Shown in pieces: positions 28,651-36,116 of a stretch of DNA of 64,000 nucleotides (positions within the stretch are counted from its first letter, which is position 1; each line of letters begins with the position of its first letter). The notes under the pieces are model-generated. The model was not told the origin of the DNA and made no database searches. It saw only the letters and a list, made by a program, of their open reading frames with translations. Source of the stretch: an uncultured Paracoccaceae bacterium (GTDB taxonomy: Bacteria > Pseudomonadota > Alphaproteobacteria > Rhodobacterales > Rhodobacteraceae). The stretch spans positions 744,001 through 808,000 of the forward strand of contig CALSOO010000004.1 in assembly GCA_943787985.1 (NCBI GenBank), read 5' to 3'. Made by a program: the position numbers and the translations under genes.

Positions 28651-29629
28651 ATGCGCCTAAGACTGGTCAAGCAAGATACAAAATTCGATTTCTTCTCGCG
28701 TTCCAAAATGTGGATCGGGCTCTCTTTGGTGCTGATGGTCGTTGGATTTGCGTCCTTCCTCTATCAAGGTCTGAACTACGGTATTGATTTTAAAGGCGGC
28801 ACAACAATCCGCACCGAAAGTACGACGCCAATAGACGTTGGTGCCTACCGCGATGCGATTGCGCCGCTAGAGTTGGGAGATATCTCAATCTCAGAGGTGT
28901 TTGATCCTACGTTTGAAGCGGATCAAAACGTCGCAATGGTGCGTATCGAGGCGCAAGAAGGCCAAGAAGCGGTTGCCGTCTGACATCATAGCCGAGGTGG
29001 TCGAAGCTGCCCTGCAAGTCGGCTGTGCCGCGGATATCAAGTTCGTTTCTGTCGAATCCGTTGGTCCCAAAGGTGTCTGGCGAATTGATCCAGACGGCGG
29101 CCATTGCCGGTGATCCTCGCCATCGCGGCGGTGCTGGTCTACATCTGGTTGCGCTTTGAGTGGCAGTTTGCCTTGGGCGCCGTGGCCGCATTGGTCCACG
29201 ATGTTATCCTCACCATCGGCATCTTCTCCGAGCTCCAGATCAAGTTCGACCTCGCCATTATCGCGGCCTTGCTGACCATCGTTGGCTACTCGCTCAATGA
29301 CACGGTGGTGGTGTTTGACCGCGTGCGGGAAAACCTGCGCAAGTACAAGAAGAAAGCCGCTGGCCAAGACGTGCTCAACATCTCCATCAACGAGACACTC
29401 AGCCGGACGGTCATGACCTCGGTTACCACCCTGTTGGCGCTGATTGCATTGTTCGTGTCTGGGCGGCGATGTGATCCGTGGGTTTGTATTTGCGATGATC
29501 TGGGGCGTGATCGTGGGGACGTATTCGTCCGTCTTTGTGGCGTCCACGATCCTGCTTTATCTCGGGGTGAAACGCGACTGGACCAAAACCAACGACGGTG
29601 GCGGTCAATACGCGAATATTGATGCCTGA
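28651..29629 (+). pseudogene. secF: Protein-export membrane protein SecF, with several frameshifts
   Basis: SecF pieces appear in order: RLVKQDTKFDFFSRSKMWIG with TM1, GLNYGIDFKGGTTIRTES, AEVVEAALQVG, FVSVESVGPK, the TM2-TM5 block ([38 protein letters not shown]) and the tail [20 protein letters not shown]. The frame changes near 28979, 29071, 29108 and 29463. Each is explained by one extra base (for example CCCAAAGG for CCCAAGG, CTGGGCGG for CTGGCGG). Works with SecD in the proton-driven late stage of translocation. The TGA overlaps the start of the next gene. Confidence 0.88.
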
Positions 29630-30377
29630 AGTGATCCAAGCCGCCCTTGAAACACAAGGGCTGGTTTGGTTGCTCCTTGCGATTTTGGCAGCAGGGCTGG
29701 TGCGGGGCTTTTCAGGCTTCGGGTCCGCCATGATTATCATGCCTGCTGCCAGTACGGTCCTTTCCCCGTTTTCTGCGATCGTTTTTCTGATGACGGTCGA
29801 GTTGTTTGGCCCGCTGCCGAACTTGCGCAATGCTCTGCAAACCGGACACTTGGGGGATGCCGCGCGGCTTATCGCGGGGGCTGTGCTGGCCATACCGTTT
29901 GGCTTGTTCGCACTCAGCTCCATGTCGCCAGAATTTTTCGGCTGGGCGGTGTCTGGTGTTGTGCTGCTTTTGCTTGTTCTGCTTTTGACGGGCTGGCGAT
30001 ACAATGGTCCGATGGGCAGTAAAATGATTGTGGGCACGGGCGCGCTGGGAGGATTTCTTACAGGTGTTGCGGGCTTGCCCGGGCCGCCCGTCATCATGCT
30101 TTACATGGCCTCCTCCAAACCGATCACAATGATACGGGCCAACTTTTTGTTGTATCTCTTCGGGCTGGATGTGTTGTTGCTTCCGATGTTTTGGGGGCTA
30201 GGCTGGCTGGATGTTGAGGCCATCGTTATCGGTCTTTTACTCATTGCGCCTTATATCTGCGCGAACATTGCAGGGGCAAAGCTGTTCAATCCCGAGGCAG
30301 AGGGACAATTTCGAATGGTGGCCTATATCGTAATTGCAGCTTCGGCTATTCTGGGACTGCCACTGTGGAAAGGGTAA
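29622..30377 (+). CDS. TSUP-family (TauE/SafE) membrane transporter
   Basis: 251 residues from ATG 29622, which overlaps the secF stop (ATGCCTGA); an in-frame codon at 29598 lies inside secF. About eight membrane segments, with the paired signature AGLVRGFSGFGSAMIIMP in the first half and TGALGGFLTGVAGLPGPPVI in the second, as expected of this two-repeat fold. Members export sulfite, sulfoacetate or other small organosulfur anions. The substrate here is unknown; coupling to secF is probably only positional. Confidence 0.88.
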   Translation: MPEVIQAALETQGLVWLLLAILAAGLVRGFSGFGSAMIIMPAASTVLSPFSAIVFLMTVELFGPLPNLRNALQTGHLGDAARLIAGAVLAIPFGLFALSSMSPEFFGWAVSGVVLLLLVLLLTGWRYNGPMGSKMIVGTGALGGFLTGVAGLPGPPVIMLYMASSKPITMIRANFLLYLFGLDVLLLPMFWGLGWLDVEAIVIGLLLIAPYICANIAGAKLFNPEAEGQFRMVAYIVIAASAILGLPLWKG

Positions 30378-30380
30378 AAC

Positions 30381-30734
30381 ATGCGCCTCAATGAAGTGAC
30401 CTATACCGACGCCAAACCTGTTGAGGGTTACGGCCCCGGTTTTTTCCGCATCGGAGGCGAAGTGTTCCGCGGCGGCGTCCTGGTCAGTGGCGCTGGCATA
30501 ACGGCATGGGGCGGGTACGGGGATGCGGAGGCGTTGCTGGCCTTGGTCGAACATGTGGACGTGTTGTTCATCGGCACAGGGGCGGATGTGGCGCACATTC
30601 CCGCTGATCTGCGGACGCAATTGGAGAGCGGCGGCCTCGGGGTGGAGGCGATGTCCTCACCCGCGGCGGCGCGCACCTATAACGTGCTGCTCAGTGAAGG
30701 GCGGCGGATCGCATTGGCGATGCTCCCGGTTTGA
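30381..30734 (+). CDS. Mth938-like domain protein (DUF498)
   Basis: 117 residues, usual length of this small family related to mitochondrial NDUFAF3. Shows GPGFFRIGGEVFRGGVLVSG, LFIGTGADVAHIP and SSPAAARTYNVLLSEGRRIA. No catalytic residue is known for the family; a link to membrane-complex assembly is suggested by position next to sec and ccm genes. Starts 4 bases after the TSUP gene stop. Confidence 0.85.
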   Translation: MRLNEVTYTDAKPVEGYGPGFFRIGGEVFRGGVLVSGAGITAWGGYGDAEALLALVEHVDVLFIGTGADVAHIPADLRTQLESGGLGVEAMSSPAAARTYNVLLSEGRRIALAMLPV

Positions 30735-30791
30735 TGGCGCCGGCTGAGGATAGGCTTTTCACAAACCCGACAATACGTTACGCCTGACCTC

Positions 30792-31412
30792 ATGACTTTG
30801 ACCGTTACAGATCTGACGATTGCGCGTGGTGGCTTGCCTGTATTGGCCGGGCTGTCGTTTGCTGTGTCCAAAGGCCAGGCACTGATCCTGCGGGGGCCGA
30901 ACGGGGCAGGGAAAACGACTTTGTTGCGCACAATTGCAGGACTACAAGAGCCGATCGGCGGTGCGATCTCTGGGGCCGAGGATCAGATCGCTTACGCGGC
31001 ACACGCCGATGGCCTCAAGGCGATGCTGAGCGTGCGCGAGAACCTCGAGTTCTGGGCAGAGGTGTTCGGGCAGGACGGCGTTGATGCCGCGATCAAGACA
31101 TTCAATCTGACGGAGCTCGGCGACCGTTTGGCTGGTACGCTATCGGCGGGACAAAAACGCAGGCTCGGATTGGCGCGCTTGTTGGTGACGGGGCGCCCGA
31201 TCTGGGTGTTGGACGAACCGACTGTGTCGCTTGATGTGGCATCTGTCGCATTGTTTGCGGATGCGGTGCGGGGGCATCTGGCCACCGGCGGGATGGCGTT
31301 GATCGCGACGCATATCGATTTGGGGCTGGAGGATGCGCAGGTGTTCGATGTTGGTCCTTTTGCGGCCACGATGGACACCCCCCGCGGGGCCAGTGACGAG
31401 GCATTCCTATGA
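30792..31412 (+). CDS. ccmA: Heme exporter ATP-binding protein CcmA
   Basis: 206 residues, typical short ATPase. Walker [14 protein letters not shown], signature [15 protein letters not shown] and Walker [13 protein letters not shown]. With CcmB, CcmC and CcmD it forms the complex that releases heme-loaded CcmE in cytochrome c maturation system I. The stop overlaps the ccmB start. ccmE, ccmF and ccmH are not in the window. Confidence 0.95.
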   Translation: MTLTVTDLTIARGGLPVLAGLSFAVSKGQALILRGPNGAGKTTLLRTIAGLQEPIGGAISGAEDQIAYAAHADGLKAMLSVRENLEFWAEVFGQDGVDAAIKTFNLTELGDRLAGTLSAGQKRRLGLARLLVTGRPIWVLDEPTVSLDVASVALFADAVRGHLATGGMALIATHIDLGLEDAQVFDVGPFAATMDTPRGASDEAFL

Positions 31413-32065
31413 AGGCTTTGCTGCTCAGGGATCTGAGGCTCGCGTTTCGGGCAGGGGGAGGATTTGGGCTGGGGCTGGCCTTTTTCCTGATCGTTGTGAT
31501 GTTGGTCGCCTTTGCGGTCGGGCCCCAAGCGGAGCTGTTGAGCCGGATCGCACCGGGGGTTTTGTGGATCGGGGCGCTGTTGGCGTGCTTGCTGTCGCTG
31601 GATCGATTGTTGGCATTGGATTTCGAGGATGGCTCGCTTGATCTGTTGGCCACAGCACCCTTGCCGCTGGAGGCTGCGCTGAGCGTCAAAGCGTTGGCGC
31701 ATTGGATCACGACCGGCCTGCCTTTGGTCGTTGTGGCACCGGCGTTGGGCGTGCTGTTGAACTTACCGCCGCAAGGATTTGCATGGATCACCATAGCTCT
31801 TTTGGTGGGTACGCCTGCATTGTCGGTGATCGGGACGTTCGGGGCGGCGATCACCGTGGGGATCAAACGCGGTGGGCTATTGTTGTCGTTGCTGGTCCTT
31901 CCGCTTTACGTTCCGACGTTGATCTTCGGGGCAGAGGTGGCGCGGCGGGGGGCACAAGGGATGGACGTAAGTACACCGCTTTTGATGCTTGCAGGGATCA
32001 CCTTCGGGGTGCTGGCCTGCATGCCATTCGCAAGCGCGGCAGTATTGCGTGTCAACCTTCGGTGA
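31409..32065 (+). CDS. ccmB: Heme exporter membrane protein CcmB
   Basis: 218 residues, six membrane segments. Contains the family features [20 protein letters not shown] and [19 protein letters not shown]. It partners CcmA in the cytochrome c maturation ABC complex. Four-base overlap with ccmA; 62 bases before ccmC. Confidence 0.95.
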   Translation: MKALLLRDLRLAFRAGGGFGLGLAFFLIVVMLVAFAVGPQAELLSRIAPGVLWIGALLACLLSLDRLLALDFEDGSLDLLATAPLPLEAALSVKALAHWITTGLPLVVVAPALGVLLNLPPQGFAWITIALLVGTPALSVIGTFGAAITVGIKRGGLLLSLLVLPLYVPTLIFGAEVARRGAQGMDVSTPLLMLAGITFGVLACMPFASAAVLRVNLR

Positions 32066-32127
32066 TATCGCGCATTCCAGCGTTCATTTTAATTGAGACT
32101 GCGGTCTTCAGAGATTAGGTAGGTGGT

Positions 32128-32859
32128 ATGTCACTTTGGAAATATGCCAACCCCGTAAAGTTTTTGCACCTCAGCGAGCGGGTGTTGCCGACGCTATGGG
32201 TGCTGTCGATCGCCTGCGTTGCAACCGGTCTTGTGTGGGGATTTTTCTTTACGCCTGATGATTTTCGGCAGGGATCAACGGTCAAGATAATCTACCTGCA
32301 TGTGCCATCCGCGTTGATGGCGATCAATGCATGGTTCATGATGTTGCTGGCCTCGTTGATCTGGCTGGTGCGACGCCACCATGTCAGCGCACTGGCGGCC
32401 AAAGCGGCGGCACCGGTCGGCGTTGTGATGACTGTTATCGCGTTGGTCACAGGGGCATTGTGGGGGCAGCCGATGTGGGGCACATGGTGGGCCTGGGATC
32501 CGCGATTGACCTCTTTCCTCATCCTCTTTCTCTTTTATCTCGGGTACATGGCGCTTTGGGCCGCGATTGAAGACCCGGACTCTGCAGCGGATCTGACGTC
32601 GGTTTTGTGTCTGGTCGGATCGGTGTTTGCGGTGTTGTCGCGCTATGCGGTGAACTTCTGGAATCAAGGGCTGCATCAAGGGACGTCTATCCCTGTCGCG
32701 ACCGGAGAACGCAGCGTGGCTGACGTGTTTTTCGTGCCGTTGGTGATTGCTATGATAGGCTTTGGATTGTTGTTTCTGGCCTTGGTGTTTTACCGCACGG
32801 GCACAGAAATCCGCCTGCGCCGGACCAAAGCGCTGTTGGCACGGGAGGCCCGGACATGA
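32128..32859 (+). CDS. ccmC: Heme transporter CcmC
   Basis: 243 residues, six membrane segments. The Trp-rich heme-handling motif WGQPMWGTWWAWDPRLTS is present, with conserved periplasmic His before it (IYLHVPSA) and after it (NQGLHQGTS). It loads heme onto CcmE. Its TGA overlaps the ccmD start. Confidence 0.96.
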   Translation: MSLWKYANPVKFLHLSERVLPTLWVLSIACVATGLVWGFFFTPDDFRQGSTVKIIYLHVPSALMAINAWFMMLLASLIWLVRRHHVSALAAKAAAPVGVVMTVIALVTGALWGQPMWGTWWAWDPRLTSFLILFLFYLGYMALWAAIEDPDSAADLTSVLCLVGSVFAVLSRYAVNFWNQGLHQGTSIPVATGERSVADVFFVPLVIAMIGFGLLFLALVFYRTGTEIRLRRTKALLAREART

Positions 32860-33026
32860 TGAGTGCAATTCTACCCGATCTTGGGAAATACGCGATGCCC
32901 GTTTTGGCGTCCTATGGCAGTGGTTTGATCCTCTTGATCGGGCTTGTCTGCGTGTCTGTCTGGCAAGGCCGCAAGGCCAAGGCCGCGCTGGACGCTGTCG
33001 AAAGCAAGGACCAATCCGATGCCTAA
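32856..33026 (+). CDS. ccmD: Heme exporter small subunit CcmD
   Basis: 56 residues beginning MMSAILPDLGKYAMPVLASY, with one membrane segment (SGLILLIGLVCVSVWQ) and a Lys/Ala-rich cytosolic tail (GRKAKAALDAVESKDQSDA). Size, topology and position between ccmC and ccmG fit CcmD, which helps release holo-CcmE from CcmABC. Overlaps both neighbours: four bases with ccmC and eight with ccmG. Confidence 0.88.
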   Translation: MMSAILPDLGKYAMPVLASYGSGLILLIGLVCVSVWQGRKAKAALDAVESKDQSDA

Positions 33027-33558
33027 GATACCCCCGTTGATGCTTGCGCCCCCGCTGATCTTTGCAGGTTTCGTGGCATTGGCGGCTTTTGGGATGTTTC
33101 GCGACGGCGCTAATGATCTGGAAAGCACGCGCATCGGCAAACCTGCACCCGCGATCACCGAAGTGGCGCTGTCGGACTTTCCACCCGTGACGCCGCAGGA
33201 CTTGGTGCACGGTGAGGTGACATTGGTGAACTTCTGGGCCAGCTGGTGTCCACCGTGCCGTGCCGAGCATCCCAAGCTATTGGAAATGCAGGCAAATGGA
33301 CTGCCGATTGTGGGGGTCAATTTTAAAGACGCCGCACGGGACGCGACAAAATATCTGACCGAAGATGGAAATCCTTTTGAAAGTGTGGCGTTTGATCCGG
33401 CTGGACGAACTGCTATCGATTGGGGTGTAACGGCCCCGCCCGAAACATTTATTCTGGATGGAAACGGCGTTGTTTTATACCGGTTTGCCGGCCCGTTGGT
33501 GGGGTCGGACTACGAGAACCGTTTTTTGCCTGAACTCAACAAGGCTCTCTCACAATGA
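33019..33558 (+). CDS. ccmG: Thiol:disulfide interchange protein CcmG (DsbE)
   Basis: 179 residues from ATG 33019. N-terminal membrane anchor (PPLIFAGFVALAAFGMF) and a periplasmic thioredoxin fold with the active site NFWASWCPPCRAEHP and the cis-Pro TAPPETFILDGNG. It reduces apocytochrome c or CcmH so heme can be attached. Last gene of the ccm operon in this window; it overlaps ccmD. Confidence 0.95.
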   Translation: MPKIPPLMLAPPLIFAGFVALAAFGMFRDGANDLESTRIGKPAPAITEVALSDFPPVTPQDLVHGEVTLVNFWASWCPPCRAEHPKLLEMQANGLPIVGVNFKDAARDATKYLTEDGNPFESVAFDPAGRTAIDWGVTAPPETFILDGNGVVLYRFAGPLVGSDYENRFLPELNKALSQ

Positions 33559-34126
33559 GCGCCTGACGGCGCACGCTGTTCTGGCTCTGCGGGGCCGGTT
33601 TTCGGGTTAAATGCGGTAACCGTCGTTCACAATCAGGATTTTCCCGGTGCTTAAGCTGAGTTCATTAATCTTGTTGTGCTGACATAGGCTTTATCGGGGC
33701 AATATGGCGTGCGTCGCGTGTGCTCGTTTTGCGTTTTCGCAAGTCATCTCTTTGCTGTTCCCTGCCTGCATGTCTGACCCTGTCTCAAAGGCGTGCAGAT
33801 GTGTGAATGCAGCGTGCGCAGGCCGTTAGAGAGCGTGTTGTACAAAACAGAAGCCTTTTGTCACAAGATGCGCAGCCTTGCGGAACGGGAAGTGCGGGTG
33901 TTTTGAGCGTTTTGTACAAAACAGGGCGTGTTTGTTACAAGATTTGGGGCCTTGAGGCGGTAAGGGGTCGTTAGGGATTGAGCGGCGTTAAGGTTTGGCG
34001 GCAGGGGTTAGGTGTTTGTTAGGAAGAGCGGAAACTCTTGTGGCGCAAAAGCAGGAAAGCGCTGCTTAAGCGGAACTCAGTCATCCAATGACCGCAAAGT
34101 CCGTGCCGCCGTCATTGTGGCTTTAT
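33559..34126. other. Intergenic region containing a two-copy imperfect repeat
   Basis: About 570 bases between ccmG and a decayed gene. Apart from the 53-bp repeat pair at 33831-33957 I see no coding frame or RNA. Confidence 0.5.
33831..33957. repeat. Two 53-bp imperfect direct repeats carrying TTGTACAAAACAG and TTTGTYACAAGAT
   Basis: Copies at 33831-33883 and 33905-33957 are spaced 74 bp apart. Each has GAGCGT, then KTTGTACAAAACAG (the second copy is the palindrome TTTTGTACAAAA), then TTTGTYACAAGAT, then CCTTGMGG. Conserved blocks are separated by variable bases, as expected of protein-binding sites rather than a recent duplication. No neighbouring regulator is obvious. Confidence 0.6.
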
Positions 34127-34210
34127 TCAATTTGGTGCTTTCGGCGCAGGCCCGCAATGCGGGCTGCATCCGCAGCATTCTATGACCCGATCGAGGGCAT
34201 TTGCGCAATT

Positions 34211-34676
34211 TATGGTCAGATAAGAACTATAAATTTTCCAAAACGCTTTGGCGCATCCGGTCCTGTCATATTGCCCGATGTTCACGTTCGTGATCCCGAA
34301 CAGGCGCGGCGCAACATCGAGGTTGCAAAAGGTGGCGGCTGTCCCGGCGTCTTTCTGATCAACCACGACTTCGAGAAAGAAAAGCTGGTTCCGATTATCA
34401 AAGAGATACGGCAGGCGTTTCCTGACGATGGGTTTGGCGTAAACTTGCTGGCCAGTGACCGGTAAATTCGCATGTCCAATTCTGGGTGAGCTTCAGGCCC
34501 AAGGTGTTCGGGTTGACGGCTATTGGACGGATGACGCCCCCATGGACGAGCGCCGTGCAGAGGATGATCAACCCGAAGCAAATGAAATCGCAGACATCCG
34601 CAAGACGAGCGGTTGGGACGGGCTGTACATCGGTGGCACCGCCTTTAAGAAACAGCGTGATGTTGATCCTGCCCTG
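34211..34676 (+). pseudogene. Decayed TIM-barrel-like gene (possibly BtpA/SgcQ type)
   Basis: One frame reads ASGPVILPDVHVRDPEQARR, then VFLINHDFEKEKLVPIIKEI and FPDDGFGVNLLA, and then stops. After about 34453 another frame continues with ACPILGELQAQGVRVDGYW and IRKTSGWDGLYIGGTAFKKQ. Together they look like a small TIM-barrel enzyme of the BtpA/SgcQ kind, with one extra base at about 34453 and no credible start. The family name is tentative. Its end lies 20 bases from the convergent dddP stop. Confidence 0.4.
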
Positions 34677-34695
34677 AATGGCAAAAGCGCGCGCA

Positions 34696-36039
34696 TCAGG
34701 TGTGTCCCATCAACGCCGCGTCAAATGCGTAGGTCGTCAAGTTTTCGTACCCGTCTGGCGTGATCAGCACCTGGTCCTCCAGCTTGATCGTGAAATCTCC
34801 ACCCACGGCCCCCACAGCCGCCTCGACGCAGAGCACCATCCCGGCCTCAAGCGGGTGCTCGAACGCCCCTGCCACCGCTTGGTCGGGGTAGGCCACCAGC
34901 GGCCACTCGTCGCACAGTCCGACCCCGTGCATCAGGCAGCCGTATTTTTGCGCCTGAAATGCCGCGTCCAGCCGGTGGCTGTTGGCGGTGAGTTCGGGGA
35001 TGGTGACGCCGGGTTTGAGCATCTGCATGTTCGTCATGATGTGTTCATGGGCGTGTTGCATCGCGTAGATCATGTCGGGGCGCGGTTTCTGATCCCCGAT
35101 CCACCATGAGCGGGAGATGTCGATACAAATCCCGTAGGCGCTGATCAGGTCCGTATCAAAGGAGATGATTTCGTTTTGTTGGCAGATCCGTGGCCCGCAT
35201 TCCTGAAACCACGGGTTTGTGCGCGGCCCCGAAGAGAGCAGCCGCGTTTCGATCCATTCCCCGCCGCGCCGCACGTTTTCGGCGTGCAGGACAGCCCAGA
35301 TGTCGTCTTCGCAGGTTTTCCCGTCCCCGACGGTGGTGCGGGCGAAGTCCTCCATCGCCTGCACCGCCGTTTGGCAGGCGTGGTTGGCGCAGCGCATGGC
35401 GTGGATTTCGTCGGCGCATTTGACAGAGCGCGCCTTTTCCGTGACCTCTTCGCCGTCTTTGAGGGTGTATCCTTGCGCCTCGAGCGCGCGGGCGCCGTGC
35501 AGCATGATCTTGTCCACGGCCAGTTGTGTGCCTTGTCCAGCGTGCTCTTGCAACAGGGCGCGCACCTCATTGGCAAAGACGTCGGCGGCCACGTCCACTT
35601 TGTCCCCGCGATCGAAGTAGAACAGGTCGGCGCCCGAACGGACTTCGCGCACCAAGGGGTTGAAACTGCTGAGGAATGGCGTGTTTTTGTAGTCCCAGAT
35701 CACCATGTATCCGTCCGCGCAGACCAGCACCGCCCGAAAGGGGTTGTGCGTGTTCCACAGCTGCATGTTGGTGCTGTCGGTGGCGTAGCGGATGTTGAGC
35801 GGGTCGAACATCAGCAGCCCGGCGTAGCCGCGGCTTTGGATGTGTCGGGTGAGCCGTTGATGGCGATAGCGGCGCATCGCGTCGAGGTTGGGCAGCTGCA
35901 GGCCCGCGTCCGCCCATTCCTGAAACGCGCGCTGTGTGGGTCCGATTTCGATCCGGTCGGCGTCATTGGGGGAGCCGTCGCCAAGGGTCGCACCCCGTGT
36001 CGGGTCGATTTTGCGGGTGTCGCGGTGGTGTTGGTTCAT
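34696..36039 (-). CDS. dddP: Dimethylsulfoniopropionate lyase DddP (M24 metallopeptidase-like)
   Basis: 447 residues from the ATG at 36039, with GGGAGG upstream; an in-frame extension to 36207 is Arg/Pro-rich, lacks a ribosome site and overlaps the next gene. The sequence MNQHHRDTRKIDPTRGATLG and RYATDSTNMQLWNTHNPFRA is characteristic of roseobacter DddP. The metal and active-site residues of this creatinase-fold lyase are present: FDTDL and IDISRSWW (three Asp), MHGVGLCDEWP (His, Asp), LCVEA and KLEDQV (two Glu). It cleaves DMSP to dimethyl sulfide and acrylate. No other DMSP gene is nearby. Confidence 0.92.
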   Translation of the reverse strand: MNQHHRDTRKIDPTRGATLGDGSPNDADRIEIGPTQRAFQEWADAGLQLPNLDAMRRYRHQRLTRHIQSRGYAGLLMFDPLNIRYATDSTNMQLWNTHNPFRAVLVCADGYMVIWDYKNTPFLSSFNPLVREVRSGADLFYFDRGDKVDVAADVFANEVRALLQEHAGQGTQLAVDKIMLHGARALEAQGYTLKDGEEVTEKARSVKCADEIHAMRCANHACQTAVQAMEDFARTTVGDGKTCEDDIWAVLHAENVRRGGEWIETRLLSSGPRTNPWFQECGPRICQQNEIISFDTDLISAYGICIDISRSWWIGDQKPRPDMIYAMQHAHEHIMTNMQMLKPGVTIPELTANSHRLDAAFQAQKYGCLMHGVGLCDEWPLVAYPDQAVAGAFEHPLEAGMVLCVEAAVGAVGGDFTIKLEDQVLITPDGYENLTTYAFDAALMGHT

Positions 36040-36116
36040 TGTGGCCTCCCTGATAGGGAAGCGTTGACCGGATTTGCGCGCGCGGGTTGCCGGTTTGCGA
36101 CGTGCGCGCGGCGTTT

